This document shows, piece by piece, positions 63,232-64,000 of a DNA stretch of 64,000 nucleotides. Positions within the stretch are counted from its first letter, which is position 1. Each line of letters starts with the position of its first letter. The position numbers and the translations under genes are program-made. Under the pieces are notes generated by a model, which saw only the letters and a program-made list of their open reading frames with translations, did not search any database and was not told the DNA's origin. The stretch covers positions 1 to 64,000 of the forward strand of contig JAJXWJ010000011.1 of the NCBI GenBank assembly GCA_021781655.1, given 5' to 3'. Source of the stretch: Bacillota bacterium (lineage in GTDB: Bacteria > Bacillota > Clostridia > Clostridiales > Clostridiaceae).

Positions 63232-63960
63232 TCATTTTTGATTTATATAATTTTCATTAATTGTTTTAGATAACTTTTTTATAACAATATCATTTCTTGT
63301 ACTTATTTTTACACTTATTCCTCTGATTTTAGATAAGGTAAATAAAATATTATGATTGCTGCTTTCATATTCTTTTAATTTGTCTTTATTCCCAATGGCA
63401 AGTATTGTATACGGGGAAGGTACTTCTGTCCCATTAATCTGCAAAAATGCACTTGAACAGTAAATTTCCGTCGTATTAACTACCCTCTCACCATTTATAG
63501 AAATTGCCTCTGCACCTGCATATCTTAAGTCATCTACTACTTGAAGTACATCCGAATAATGAATTAATTTTGAAATATCATTATTTGTATTAACTTGTGT
63601 TTTGCCCAGTACGTTAGTACCATCATCAAGATTAATTATAATTCCTGGTCCTTCTACATCAGTAACACCTGCTACTATCCTTGCATTATATAATTCCTTG
63701 TTAATTTCCGCTTCTATATCCGAATCACTTTTTGAACTTTTCTCAAATTGAGCCGTTTGGTTTAACAAATCTAAATATTTATTTCTTAATGCACCCACTT
63801 CACTTACTAGTATATTTCTGTAGTTATAATCATCTTGATATTGTTTAGCACTTAAAAACATTGTAAGAGAACTTCTATTAAAATTAAAATTTACAGTTAT
63901 CAATATTCCAATTATTATGGAGGCAATAAAAATAAATACAGTTGCTTCATTATTTTTCAT
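63232..63960 (-). CDS. DUF881 family membrane-anchored protein
   Basis: A 242-aa protein with an N-terminal transmembrane helix (about 8-25), a coiled coil (about 38-85) and the DUF881 domain (VTDVEGPGIIINLDD, DDLRYAGAEAISINGERVV). DUF881 proteins are found beside division genes and may take part in septum formation. GAGGTGG precedes the ATG. Confidence 0.87.
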   Translation of the reverse strand: MKNNEATVFIFIASIIIGILITVNFNFNRSSLTMFLSAKQYQDDYNYRNILVSEVGALRNKYLDLLNQTAQFEKSSKSDSDIEAEINKELYNARIVAGVTDVEGPGIIINLDDGTNVLGKTQVNTNNDISKLIHYSDVLQVVDDLRYAGAEAISINGERVVNTTEIYCSSAFLQINGTEVPSPYTILAIGNKDKLKEYESSNHNILFTLSKIRGISVKISTRNDIVIKKLSKTINENYINQK

Positions 63961-63972
63961 TTAACCACCTCA

Positions 63973-64000
63973 TTAGTGCGGTCTTGCTTTCTCTATAAGT
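63973..64000 (-). CDS. Last codons of an upstream gene (fragment at window edge)
   Basis: On the minus strand one frame reads LIEKARPH and then TAA, ending 12 nt before the DUF881 start. That fits the C-terminus of an adjacent gene in the same operon. It is too short to identify. Confidence 0.35.

Overview
The window is a chromosomal segment of a low-GC, endospore-forming Firmicute, most likely Clostridium or a close relative. The evidence is very AT-rich DNA, strong AGGAGG-type ribosome binding sites, frequent TTG/GTG starts, and clostridial sporulation genes (spo0A, spoIVB, spoIIM, the complete spoIIIA operon, ytfI-ytfJ). No rRNA or tRNA gene was seen.

Layout. 0-7.8 kb: end of a nitroreductase-like gene, an LDH/MDH-family 2-hydroxyacid dehydrogenase, a MITE-like inverted-repeat element, a NudC-type Nudix hydrolase, a condensation-type acyltransferase, an ABC exporter, a stand-alone AICAR transformylase behind a ZTP riboswitch, and a DUF3267 membrane protein. 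7.9-12.5 kb: an accessory signalling block. A gene-free region carries a probable ~500-nt structured RNA ending in a strong terminator. It is followed by an agr-like quorum-sensing cassette: a membrane protein, AgrB, a 41-aa cyclic-peptide precursor, a PAS histidine kinase and a DUF5317 protein. No AgrA-type regulator is present. 12.5-18.8 kb: small coiled-coil proteins and a signalling operon of a membrane Hpt/CheA-like kinase with a CheX-like C-terminus, a receiver protein, an HD-GYP protein and an orphan protein. 18.9-26.1 kb: two D,D-carboxypeptidases, ytfI-ytfJ, scpAB, a XerD-like recombinase with a degenerate active site, spoIIM and a CPBP protease. 26.4-47 kb: spo0A and spoIVB, then the conserved recN-argR-nadK-tlyA-dxs-oapA-OLE-ispA-xseB-xseA-folD-nusB-asp23-spoIIIA-efp-pepP block. 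The 600-nt gap between ispA and the dxs-proximal membrane gene is the OLE RNA, with its partner OapA directly downstream. 46.8-53.3 kb: a compact type IV pilus operon whose PilO-like gene is split at an A10 run. 53.4-64 kb: a lipoprotein, dapF, rqcH, pyrR, rluD, lspA, a DksA-type protein, mtnN and a cell-division cluster (divIVA, ylmH, sepF, yggS, DUF881).

How the parts connect. Most of the window is housekeeping plus sporulation. Regulation is visible at three RNA elements (ZTP riboswitch, OLE RNA, and the unassigned RNA beside agr) and at the spo0A promoter, where a sigma-H promoter and a 0A box overlap. Because the agr kinase has no cognate regulator beside it, a link from peptide signalling to the Spo0A phosphorelay is an attractive but unproven idea. 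All statements rest on reading the sequence; no database search was run. Start codons were moved where a ribosome binding site clearly favours an internal start.
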